Assembly: GCA_046539045.1 (NCBI GenBank)
Contig: JBKHHU010000081.1
Span: forward strand, 1 to 13,934
Origin: JBKHHU01 sp046539045
GTDB lineage: Bacteria > Planctomycetota > Phycisphaerae > SM23-33
DNA length: 13,934 bases
Reading direction: 5' to 3'
Shown: positions 7,126-13,400 of the stretch, piece by piece
Layout of the letters: every line of letters begins with the position of its first letter
How positions within the stretch are numbered: position 1 is the first letter of the stretch
The notes under the pieces: generated by a model
What the model was told of the DNA's origin: nothing
The model's database searches: none
Seen by the model: the letters and a program-made list of their open reading frames with translations, nothing else
Position numbers and translations under genes: made by a program

Positions 7126-7142
7126 CCGATGCGCGCAGTCAA
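7114..7142 (-). promoter_or_regulatory. Promoter of the 263-aa/PIN operon
   Basis: On the minus strand TTGACT (7142-7137) and TATCAT (7119-7114) are separated by exactly 17 nt, close to the sigma-70 consensus. Transcription would start near 7107. This leaves a leader of about 29 nt that contains the GGAGG site before the ATG at 7078. Confidence 0.6.
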
Positions 7143-7239
7143 GAACACCAGATTAAACTATCGGCACTGTTCGACTTAGGCAATAGCCAATTCCCCGCTC
7201 GTGATGTGATCCGGAGTTGCCCGGCATTGCAGCAAGACC

Positions 7240-7276
7240 CGCGGCCGGGTGCTGTGGCAGTAGCAGCCCGGCCGCG
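7240..7276. terminator. GC-rich hairpin downstream of the E1 gene, possible terminator
   Basis: A long stem is formed by CGCGGCCGGG plus TGCT (7240-7253) and AGCA plus CCCGGCCGCG (7262-7276), with one bulged G and an 8-nt loop. It lies about 42 nt past the E1 stop (7318, minus strand). Neither side has a proper T-run, so it could be a transcript-stabilising hairpin or a barrier between the two minus-strand operons. Apart from the hairpin and the PIN-operon promoter, 7079-7317 holds no gene. Confidence 0.5.
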
Positions 7277-7317
7277 TTTGGTAGTGAGTAAGTTGTCTCG
7301 CCGTGGGCGGGTTCGGC

Positions 7318-9795
7318 TTAGATGCCTTTGGCGCTGCGTTTCATCAGTTCTTCGACGCTGTTGGGCCGCTGGACGCTGTAGCCCTTGAGGGGGATGATGT
7401 GCTCGTGGACCGCGTCGATGATGTCGGCAGGGTACGGGAAGAAGGAATCGTCCATTTCATCCGGCGGGGTGATCCAGTTGCGGGCACCGACGACGGTCGG
7501 CGGGGCGTCCAGCTCATCGAACGCGAAGTTCGTGATGTTGCTGGCCATCGTGTGCAGGTAGCTGCCACGCTCGCAGGCGTCGGAGGTCAGCAGGATCTTG
7601 CGGGTCTTCTTGACCGACGCGATCACCTTCTCGTAGTTGAACGGGACGATCGACCGGGCGTCGATGACCTCGCAGCTGACGCCGTGGGTCTCTTCCAGTT
7701 CCTTGACCGCATCCATCACGCGGTACAGCGTGGCGCCGATGGACAGGATCGTCAGGTCCGAACCTTCCTTCTTCACGTCCGGCTCGCCGAAGTCGATGGT
7801 GTACCGGCCTTCGGGCACGCCTTCGGGGCGGAAGATTTCCGGCTGATCGTAAATCCGCTGGCTCTCGAAGAAGATCACCGGGTCGGTCCCCAGCAGGGCG
7901 GAGTACATCAGGCCCTTGGCGTCGTAGGGAGTCGCGGGGAAGCAGACCTTCAGGCCCGGCACGTGGGCGACCATGCTGGTCCAGTCCTGCGAGTGCTGGG
8001 CACCGTACTTGCTGCCGACCGACACGCGGAGCACGACGGGCATCTTCAGCAGCCCGCCGGACATGCTCTGCCACTTGGCCAGCTGGTTGAAGATCTCATC
8101 GCCCGCCCGGCCCATGAAGTCGCAGTACATCAGTTCCACCAGCGGCCTGCCGCCTTCCAGGGCATACCCGACGGCAGAGCCGACGATCGCGCCTTCGCTG
8201 ATCGGGCTGTTGAACAGGCGGTGGTACGGCAGGCACTCGGTCAGGCCGCGATAAACGGCAAACGCCCCGCCCCAGTCGCGGTTCTCCTCACCGTATGCAA
8301 CCAGCGTGGAATCTTCATAGAACCGGTCGAGAATTGCTTCGAACAGGCCGTCACGGATACCGATGCACCGCTGCTTGCTGAGGGGCTTGCCGTTTTCGTC
8401 GAAGGCGCTGCGCGAGCGGCGTTTGAGCATCTTGACGCGCGGGTTGTCCTCTTTCGGCATGAGCGTTTCGGGCTCGCGGGACGGGTCGCGATTCTCGACG
8501 AGCTCGTCGGAGAACATCGTCTGCTCGAGCAGGCAGTTGGGCTTCTTCAGGTCCGCATACGGGCTGATGTCCGGGTCGATCGACTTCTGGAACGCCTTGA
8601 AGGCGAGCTGCTGGGCGTTGTTGCGGAGTTCGTCCAGCGTCGATTCGTCGGCTACGCCCGCGTCGATCAACGCGCTGCGGAAGCTCTCCAGCGAATCGTG
8701 CTCCTGCCAGGCTTCGACCTCGGTCTTATCGCGGTAGCTGGAGGCGTCGGACGGCGAATGGCCGCTGAAGCGGTAGGTCAGCGTGTCCAGCAGGACCGGG
8801 CCTTCCTTGTTTTCCAGGATCTCCTTCTTGCGACGCACCGCGTCGATCACCGCCAGCGGGTTGTACCCGTCGACGCGCTCGGCGTGCATCTGCTCGGGGT
8901 TCACACCGGCACCGAGGCGGGCGAGGAACTGCAGGCCCATCGTCTCGCCGACCGGCTGACCGCCCATCCCGTAGAAGTTGTTCATGAAGTTCAGGATCAG
9001 CGGAATCCCACCGCGATGGGCCTCGTCCCACAGCTCCTTGTACTGGTCCATCGTCGCCATGCAGATGCCTTCCCACACCGGCCCGCAGCCGAGAGAAGCA
9101 TCGCCGATGTTGCCGATGACGATCCCGGGCTTGAGGTTGATGTGTTTGAACATCGCCGCACCCACGCTGATATCGCCCGATCCGCCGACGATGGCGTTGT
9201 TCGGATAGACCCCGAACGGCGGGAAGAACGCGTGCATCGATCCGCCCATGCCCTGGTTGATCCCGGTCTTCTTGGCGAAGATCTCAGCCAAGGCGCCGTA
9301 GATGATGAAGTCGATCGCCAGGTCCTTGACGCTGCCGTCCTGATCGGCTTCGACCACCTTCAGCGTGCTCCCGCCGAAGTAGTTCTTCATGATGTCCATG
9401 AGCGTTTCGTCATCCAGCTTGTGGATGGCGGAGAGGCTCTTGGCGAGGATCTCACCGTGGGAGCGGTGCGAGCCGAAGATGTGGTCGTCGGTATCCAGCA
9501 GATACGCCTGGCCGACGGAGCTGGCCTCCTGGCCGATCGACAGGTGGGCCGGGCCGCGATACTTCCACTCGATCCCGTTGTAGGTGCCCACCTGCTTGAT
9601 CTCGTTGAGCATGCTCTCGAATGCGCGGATGATCTCCATGTCGCGCTGGATGCGGAGCAGGTCTTCCTTGCTGAACTGTCCGTCCGACAGCTCCTCGGCC
9701 ACGCTCTTGTCATACTGACAAAGCGGGATCGGCTTGAATTCGATCTGGCCTTTGACCCGGACCTTGTCCGGCAGGATCATTTGACTCTTCGGCAT
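7318..9795 (-). CDS. 2-oxoacid dehydrogenase E1, fused alpha and beta subunits
   Basis: This is the thiamine-diphosphate-dependent decarboxylase that starts the 2-oxoacid dehydrogenase reaction and acylates the lipoyl groups of E2. The 825-aa product joins both E1 halves. Alpha is about residues 40-410, with GMGGSMH (182-188). Its TPP/Mg2+ motif starts at GDA (231-233, usually GDG) and ends with NN at 272-273 in FMNNFYGMGG. The loop is GHSPSD (345-350). Beta is about residues 475-820, with GEE (502-504), SPISEGAIVGSAVGYALEGG and GAQHSQ (598-603), whose His is the conserved beta-subunit active-site His. A polar linker joins them at about 411-470. Most E1 enzymes of this heterotetramer type use two genes; fused forms occur in some bacterial lineages. 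GAGGAG lies 7 nt before the ATG. The gene follows the DeoR regulator on the same strand. The three-lipoyl E2 nearby favours pyruvate as substrate, but the loop SPSDASSYR also recalls branched-chain enzymes. Confidence 0.88.
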   Translation of the reverse strand: MPKSQMILPDKVRVKGQIEFKPIPLCQYDKSVAEELSDGQFSKEDLLRIQRDMEIIRAFESMLNEIKQVGTYNGIEWKYRGPAHLSIGQEASSVGQAYLLDTDDHIFGSHRSHGEILAKSLSAIHKLDDETLMDIMKNYFGGSTLKVVEADQDGSVKDLAIDFIIYGALAEIFAKKTGINQGMGGSMHAFFPPFGVYPNNAIVGGSGDISVGAAMFKHINLKPGIVIGNIGDASLGCGPVWEGICMATMDQYKELWDEAHRGGIPLILNFMNNFYGMGGQPVGETMGLQFLARLGAGVNPEQMHAERVDGYNPLAVIDAVRRKKEILENKEGPVLLDTLTYRFSGHSPSDASSYRDKTEVEAWQEHDSLESFRSALIDAGVADESTLDELRNNAQQLAFKAFQKSIDPDISPYADLKKPNCLLEQTMFSDELVENRDPSREPETLMPKEDNPRVKMLKRRSRSAFDENGKPLSKQRCIGIRDGLFEAILDRFYEDSTLVAYGEENRDWGGAFAVYRGLTECLPYHRLFNSPISEGAIVGSAVGYALEGGRPLVELMYCDFMGRAGDEIFNQLAKWQSMSGGLLKMPVVLRVSVGSKYGAQHSQDWTSMVAHVPGLKVCFPATPYDAKGLMYSALLGTDPVIFFESQRIYDQPEIFRPEGVPEGRYTIDFGEPDVKKEGSDLTILSIGATLYRVMDAVKELEETHGVSCEVIDARSIVPFNYEKVIASVKKTRKILLTSDACERGSYLHTMASNITNFAFDELDAPPTVVGARNWITPPDEMDDSFFPYPADIIDAVHEHIIPLKGYSVQRPNSVEELMKRSAKGI

Positions 9796-9820
9796 GATGA
9801 AACTCCTCTATGGGATTTTT

Positions 9821-9852
9821 TAGTCGCTTAGTCGCCTGGTCGCTCAATAGCT
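9821..9852. repeat. Degenerate 8-nt tandem tract between regulator and E1
   Basis: Four contiguous 8-nt units occupy 9821-9852: TAGTCGCT, TAGTCGCC, TGGTCGCT, CAATAGCT. On the minus, transcribed strand the unit reads roughly AGCGACTA. The tract runs from directly after the DeoR stop codon (9853) to just before an A-run (T-run on the plus strand), leaving the E1 ribosome site (GAGGAG) outside it. Confidence 0.7.
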
Positions 9853-10662
9853 TCAGTTCTGCGTCCGGGCCGGCTCGGCGCTGTCGTCCGGCTGGCTGGA
9901 TCCGCCCGGCCAGATGACCTCGATGCCCATCCGGTCGAAATAGCCCATCCAGTCCTCGTCGGGCTGCTGGTCGGTAATCACCCTGCCGACGGCTTCGAAT
10001 TCGACGATCTTGAACAGGCTCGGGCGGTTGAATTTCGTATGGTCCACCAGGAGGATCGTCTCCCGGGCGTTTCGCGTCGCCAGACGATACAACGCGGCAG
10101 ATTCGATATCGCTGGCGGTCAGCCCGAAATCCTGGCTGATGCCGTCGGTACCGATGAAGCACAGGTACCCGCGAAGCTGGTCGAGGCTGCTGATGGCCAT
10201 CGGGCCCACGGTGTCCATCCGGTCCGGCCGGTACTGCCCGCCCAGCAGAATCGCGCCGAGCCCGGGCTTGTCCAGCTCCAGCGCCAGTCGCGATGAATTC
10301 ACGATCACGCTCAGACGTCGCCGGTTGGCGAGGTACGGCAGGACCTCGAAACAGGTCGTTCCGGAGTCCAGGAACAGTTGATCGTTGTCGCCGATCAGTT
10401 CCGCTGCGAGTCGTCCGATGGTTCGCTTGGCTTCGACGTTGCGGACCTGCTTGGCGTTGAACGAGAAGTCCGAGTTCCGCGGGACGGTGGCCCCGCCGTA
10501 TACGGTCTCCACTTTCCCGTCCCGGGCCAGGGCGCGAAGGTCGCGCCGAACCGTCGCCTCCGAGACAGCCAGCTGCGAGGCGAGATCCTTTACCGACACG
10601 TGTCCCCGCTCGTAGACTTCCGCAAGGATCGATTCGCGACGTTGTTGGGTCGTGGCACTCAT
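9853..10662 (-). CDS. DeoR-family transcriptional regulator
   Basis: The 269-aa protein has the two-domain DeoR layout. The N-terminal winged helix-turn-helix covers about residues 5-58 (QRRESILAEVYERGHVSVKD, then LASQLAVSEATVRRDLRAL, then GKVETVYGGA), which is the textbook family signature. The C-terminal DeoRC sugar-phosphate-sensing domain follows, with LFLDSGTT (96-103), VIVNSSRLALEL, FIGTDGIS, a G(L)TASDIESA segment and ILLVDHTKF. DeoR proteins are mostly repressors released by phosphorylated sugars. The frame is open to 10761, but that ATG would lie upstream of the predicted minus-strand promoter (10746-10716). The ATG at 10662 also gives the normal family N-terminus. No strong ribosome site precedes it. 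It is encoded upstream of E1 on the same strand and divergently from E2/E3, so it probably controls both arms and itself. The extra C-terminal tail (PDDSAEPARTQN) is not conserved in type. Confidence 0.88.
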   Translation of the reverse strand: MSATTQQRRESILAEVYERGHVSVKDLASQLAVSEATVRRDLRALARDGKVETVYGGATVPRNSDFSFNAKQVRNVEAKRTIGRLAAELIGDNDQLFLDSGTTCFEVLPYLANRRRLSVIVNSSRLALELDKPGLGAILLGGQYRPDRMDTVGPMAISSLDQLRGYLCFIGTDGISQDFGLTASDIESAALYRLATRNARETILLVDHTKFNRPSLFKIVEFEAVGRVITDQQPDEDWMGYFDRMGIEVIWPGGSSQPDDSAEPARTQN

Positions 10663-10715
10663 AAGATTGTGAAGACGGCTGGGGATTCCATGCAGGACCC
10701 CGAACGGCTTCCCCC

Positions 10716-10746
10716 ATAGTAAACACGACTCCAGCACAATGTTCAA
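10716..10746 (-). promoter_or_regulatory. Candidate promoter of the DeoR-E1 operon
   Basis: On the minus strand TTGAAC (10746-10741) is followed after 17 nt by TTTACT and after 19 nt by TACTAT (10721-10716). Transcription would begin near 10709 and give a leader of about 47 nt to the ATG at 10662. A GCACAATGTT half-site (10734-10743) overlaps the -35 end, which fits autoregulation. Confidence 0.45.
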
Positions 10747-10781
10747 CCCAAAACTGCACAATGTTGCTTGACTTTGTGCAG
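10734..10781. promoter_or_regulatory. Candidate DeoR-family operator in the divergent intergenic region
   Basis: GCACAATGTT occurs twice in direct orientation, at 10734-10743 and 10756-10765, 22 bp apart and thus on nearly the same helix face. The second copy also forms an inverted pair: CTGCACAA (10754-10761) with TTGTGCAG (10774-10781), separated by 12 nt. These sites overlap the candidate -35 boxes of both promoters. Repeated and inverted half-sites next to a divergently transcribed DeoR gene are typical operators of this family. Binding itself is inferred. Confidence 0.6.
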
Positions 10782-10796
10782 ACTCAGCGGTACTTT
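10768..10796 (+). promoter_or_regulatory. Candidate promoter of the E2-E3 operon
   Basis: TTGACT (10768-10773) and TACTTT (10791-10796) are separated by exactly 17 nt, so a transcript would start near 10803, about 34 nt before the ATG of E2. The -35 box lies inside the inverted repeat 10754-10781, so a bound repressor would block it. Confidence 0.55.
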
Positions 10797-10836
10797 GCAG
10801 TACGATAGGCTATCTCCTGTTTAGATCGAGTGAACA

Positions 10837-12825
10837 ATGTACACGATACGATTGCCTCGCCTCCAGGGCGTGCAGAGCGGCACCGCCTCCGAATGGATGG
10901 TAAAAACCGGCGATTCGGTCGCTCAAGGCGACCTGCTGGCTCGCTTCGATACCGAAACCGGGCCGCTGGAACTGTCCTCTGATGTGGAAGGCACCATCCG
11001 CGAGATCCTGGTGCCCGCGGGAACCACTGCCGCTGTCGAAAAGCCCCTCGTGCTGATCGGGGGCCCCGATGAAGACGCATCCGCCGCCGCGCAGGCGGCC
11101 CGCGACGAACTGCAGCAAGCCCCCACCGCCCCGGTTGAGACCACGGAGAAACCCATGACCGCTTCCGAACCCAAAGGTGACGTAACGCCCGTACTGATGC
11201 CCAAAGCGGGCAACACGATGGAAGAAGGCACCATCATCGAGTGGAAGGTCGCCGAAGGCGATTCCATCAAGAAGGGGCAGATCCTCTTCGAAGTGGAGAC
11301 CGACAAGGCGGTCGTGGAGGTCGAGGCGATCGACTCCGGCACGCTGGCGAAGATCGTCGCGAGCGAAGATGAGACCGTTCCCGTGCTGACCCCGGTAGCC
11401 TACCTGGCCGAGAGCGCCGAAGACGTCGAAGCCTACCTCGCCAGCGAGGGCGGCGGCACCGCCACGCAGTCTGAACCGGCCCCGGCCGCGGAGAAGCCCT
11501 CCGCGACGCAGGAAGAGCCGGCTGAGCTGCCCGACGACGTGACGCCCATCGTCATGCCCAAGGCGGGCAACACGATGGAAGAAGGCACCATCATCGAATG
11601 GAAGGTCTCTGAAGGCGATATCATCGAAAAAGGTCAGATCATCTTCGAAGTGGAGACCGACAAAGCCGTCGTCGAAGTCGAAGCCATCGACTCCGGCAGG
11701 CTCTCGAAGATCGTCGCCGGGGCCGACGAAACCGTACCCGTGCTGGAACCGGTTGCCTACCTGGCCGACAGCGATGAGGCGCTGGAAGCGTATCTCGCCG
11801 GCCGGGGCAAAGCGGCTCCCTCCAAAGCGCCCGAGCCCAAAGCCCCCGATTCGGCTCCTGCTCCCCTCCAGCCGCAAGCGTCCGCCCAGGCAGCGCCCGC
11901 AGCACCGGCAGCCAAACCGACCGCCGCGGCGACCACCGACACCGGACGCGTCAAGGCCTCCCCCGCGGCACGAAAGTTCGCTTCCGAAAAGAACGTCGAC
12001 CTCAACGCGGTCGGCTCCGGGTCCGGCCCGAAAGGCCGGATTCTTTCTACCGACGTAGCGCAAGCCGCGGCCGGCGGGGCCGCCACAGCGCCGCAGGCTC
12101 CCCAAGCCGCACCGGCAGCAGCGAGCACTGCCCCGGCAGCGCCCGTGCAGGTCAGCGACGGGCAGGCCACCCGGCGCAAGATGTCCGGCATGCGGAAAGC
12201 CATCGCCCGCAACCTGCTGGCCAGCAAGCAGAACATCCCGCACTTCTACATGAAGATCGACGTCAACGCCGAACCGCTGGTGACCTTCTACAAGGCCCAG
12301 AAGGCGAGCTACCAGCTGAGCCTCAACGACGTTCTGGTCAAGGCATGCGGGCAGGCGATTCACGAGTTCCCCGCCTTCCGCACCCAGCTGGACGGGGACG
12401 AGACGGTCGAATTCGCCAACAGCAACATCGGCATCGCCGTCGGTATGGATCGGGGGCTGGTCGTCCCGGTCGTGAAGGGCGTGGAGCAGCTGCAGCTGCC
12501 GCAACTGGCGGCAGAGACGCAGCGGATCGTGGACGCTGCCCGCACAGGCAAGATCGAGAACATGGGCGAGGGCGTCTTCACGATTTCCAACCTGGGCATG
12601 TTCGGGATTCCCGAGTTCAGCGCGATCATCAACCCGCCCGAAGCGGCCATCCTTGCCGTCGGAGCCGCCCGCGAGGAAATGGTCGTCTCCGAAGGCACGA
12701 TGCGGATCGGAAAGGTCATGACCCTGACGCTCAGCTGCGACCATCGGATCATCGACGGCCTGCTGGCAGCGAAATTCCTCGCGCGGCTGAAAGAGCTGCT
12801 GGAATGGCCCGGCCAGCTCGCGTGA
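10837..12825 (+). CDS. Dihydrolipoamide acyltransferase (E2) with three lipoyl domains, the first non-lipoylatable
   Basis: This is the core subunit of the 2-oxoacid dehydrogenase complex. It takes the acyl group from E1 on swinging lipoyl-lysine arms and passes it to CoA. In the 662-aa product, lipoyl-type domain 1 (about 1-76) has DTETG where the lipoyl motif should be, with Thr41 in place of Lys. Domains 2 (about 115-191) and 3 (about 234-310) carry intact ETDKA motifs (Lys157, Lys276). The peripheral subunit-binding domain for E1/E3 is at 371-410 (VKASPAARKFASEKNVDLNA). The catalytic domain is about 441-662, with DHRIIDG (635-641) as the HxxxDG active-site motif. Ala/Pro/Glu-rich linkers separate the domains. 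The ATG at 10837 has only a weak GAG upstream. An internal ATG at 11155 (Met107) has GGAG 6 nt before it and could give a form without domain 1. Three lipoyl domains recall pyruvate dehydrogenase E2. Confidence 0.9.
   Translation: MYTIRLPRLQGVQSGTASEWMVKTGDSVAQGDLLARFDTETGPLELSSDVEGTIREILVPAGTTAAVEKPLVLIGGPDEDASAAAQAARDELQQAPTAPVETTEKPMTASEPKGDVTPVLMPKAGNTMEEGTIIEWKVAEGDSIKKGQILFEVETDKAVVEVEAIDSGTLAKIVASEDETVPVLTPVAYLAESAEDVEAYLASEGGGTATQSEPAPAAEKPSATQEEPAELPDDVTPIVMPKAGNTMEEGTIIEWKVSEGDIIEKGQIIFEVETDKAVVEVEAIDSGRLSKIVAGADETVPVLEPVAYLADSDEALEAYLAGRGKAAPSKAPEPKAPDSAPAPLQPQASAQAAPAAPAAKPTAAATTDTGRVKASPAARKFASEKNVDLNAVGSGSGPKGRILSTDVAQAAAGGAATAPQAPQAAPAAASTAPAAPVQVSDGQATRRKMSGMRKAIARNLLASKQNIPHFYMKIDVNAEPLVTFYKAQKASYQLSLNDVLVKACGQAIHEFPAFRTQLDGDETVEFANSNIGIAVGMDRGLVVPVVKGVEQLQLPQLAAETQRIVDAARTGKIENMGEGVFTISNLGMFGIPEFSAIINPPEAAILAVGAAREEMVVSEGTMRIGKVMTLTLSCDHRIIDGLLAAKFLARLKELLEWPGQLA
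11182..11409 (+). repeat. Duplicated lipoyl-domain coding unit, copy 1
   Basis: This 228-nt segment of the E2 gene encodes VTPVLMPKAGNTMEEG through to the VPVLTPVAYLA strand. It is repeated in frame 357 nt (119 codons) downstream with long stretches of identity at the DNA level, for example around the codons for AGNTMEEGTIIEW. It indicates an internal domain duplication that is recent or kept similar by gene conversion. Confidence 0.8.
11539..11766 (+). repeat. Duplicated lipoyl-domain coding unit, copy 2
   Basis: This second copy of the lipoyl unit encodes VTPIVMPKAGNTMEEG through VPVLEPVAYLA, 357 nt after copy 1. Most differences are at third codon positions or are conservative (Ala-Ser, Leu-Ile, Lys-Glu). 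Lipoyl domain 1 (10837-11064) is clearly homologous in protein but has diverged much further. Confidence 0.8.
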
Positions 12826-12849
12826 ACGGCATGCCCGAAATCCCAAGCA

Positions 12850-12902
12850 GCAAACGGCAAATGACAAACAAATAACAAACGGCAAAACGCCAAAAAGGCA
12901 AA
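12850..12902. repeat. CAAA heptamer tract upstream of the four-helix-bundle gene
   Basis: CAAA recurs at 12851, 12858, 12865, then with a 4-nt phase jump at 12869, 12876, 12883, and less regularly at 12891 and 12899. The period is therefore 7 nt with degenerate filler. It fills the gap between the E2 stop (12825) and the GTG at 12911. Its CAAA orientation is opposite to that of the tract after the four-helix-bundle gene (13307-13360). Confidence 0.75.
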
Positions 12903-12910
12903 CCACGACA

Positions 12911-13279
12911 GTGAACGGTAAGCAGAGAACCGGGCGGTATGATCTCGAAGAGCGAACTCTTCAGTACGCTCAGGCCGTTCGTGTTTTCATCAAACGCTTG
13001 CCTCGCTGCACTGCCAACTTCGAGGATTCCAAACAACTCGTTCGCTCCTCCGGATCGGTTGGGGCGAACTATATTGAAGCGAACGAAGCACTGAGCAAGA
13101 GGGACTTCCTGAAGTGCGCGAGAATCGCCAGGAAAGAGGCCAAGGAGTCCCGTTACTGGTTGACGTTGGTCGACGTCGGCTCTGATGCGGAGTTGCATGA
13201 GGAGCGTTCGAGACTGGTTGGTGAATCAACGGAGCTGCTGAAGATTCTCTCAGCCATCATCGCTCGGTCGGCGTCCTGA
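12911..13279 (+). CDS. Four-helix-bundle protein, 23S rRNA intervening-sequence protein (IVP/S23) family
   Basis: The 122-aa all-helical protein matches the IVP/S23 family. These are small homopentameric four-helix bundles first found inside 23S rRNA intervening sequences and related in fold to the Avd protein of diversity-generating retroelements. The conserved blocks are YDLEERTLQYAQAVRVFIK (10-28), SGSVGANYIEANEALSKRDF (47-66) and RKEAKESRYWL (73-83). The role of stand-alone copies is unknown; basic surfaces suggest nucleic-acid binding. The start is a GTG with only a distant AAGG (12 nt upstream); no in-frame ATG fits. The gene interrupts the E2-E3 operon. It is flanked on both sides by heptamer tracts in opposite orientation and is visibly less GC-rich than E2. 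That suggests a later insertion. No reverse transcriptase or template repeat is in the window, so there is no sign of a retroelement. Confidence 0.85.
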   Translation: MNGKQRTGRYDLEERTLQYAQAVRVFIKRLPRCTANFEDSKQLVRSSGSVGANYIEANEALSKRDFLKCARIARKEAKESRYWLTLVDVGSDAELHEERSRLVGESTELLKILSAIIARSAS

Positions 13280-13306
13280 GCGCCCGGGCCGTTTGGAACA
13301 TTGGCC

Positions 13307-13360
13307 TTTTGTTCTTTGGTCCTTGTTTGAGATTTGCTGTTTGTCTTTTGCTGTTTCGTC
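13307..13360. repeat. TTTG heptamer tract downstream of the four-helix-bundle gene
   Basis: TTTG-type cores recur at 13308, 13315, 13322 (CTTG), then after a 4-nt jump at 13326, 13333, 13340, 13347 and 13354 (TTTC). The period is 7 nt. The segment GTTTGTCTTTTGC (13339-13351) is complementary to GCAAATGACAAAC (12857-12869) at 12 of 13 positions, so the two tracts form an imperfect inverted repeat around the IVP-family gene. The rest of 13280-13400 has no other recognisable element. Confidence 0.75.
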
Positions 13361-13400
13361 TCGGCTCTCTGTCGACGTCAACACCACAGGCACAATTACT

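Noticed and set aside
7303..9831. An 842-codon open frame on the plus strand opposite E1
   Set aside because: It mirrors the E1 gene almost exactly, its translation is rich in Val/Arg/Asp/His with no domain pattern, and the minus-strand product has all E1 motifs. It is a codon-bias shadow in GC-rich DNA.
10663..10761. 33-residue N-terminal extension of the DeoR regulator (ATG at 10761)
   Set aside because: It would place the start codon upstream of the predicted promoter and inside the operator, and DeoR proteins normally begin a few residues before the QRRxxIL motif.
10810..12906. A 698-codon open frame on the minus strand opposite E2
   Set aside because: Its Gly/Arg/Phe-rich repeats are the reverse complement of the lipoyl domains and Ala/Pro linkers. 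It is not a gene.
12850..13360. CRISPR array or diversity-generating retroelement suggested by repeats and an Avd-like fold
   Set aside because: The units are only 7 nt with no spacers of CRISPR length, and there is no reverse transcriptase, template repeat or variable repeat in the window.
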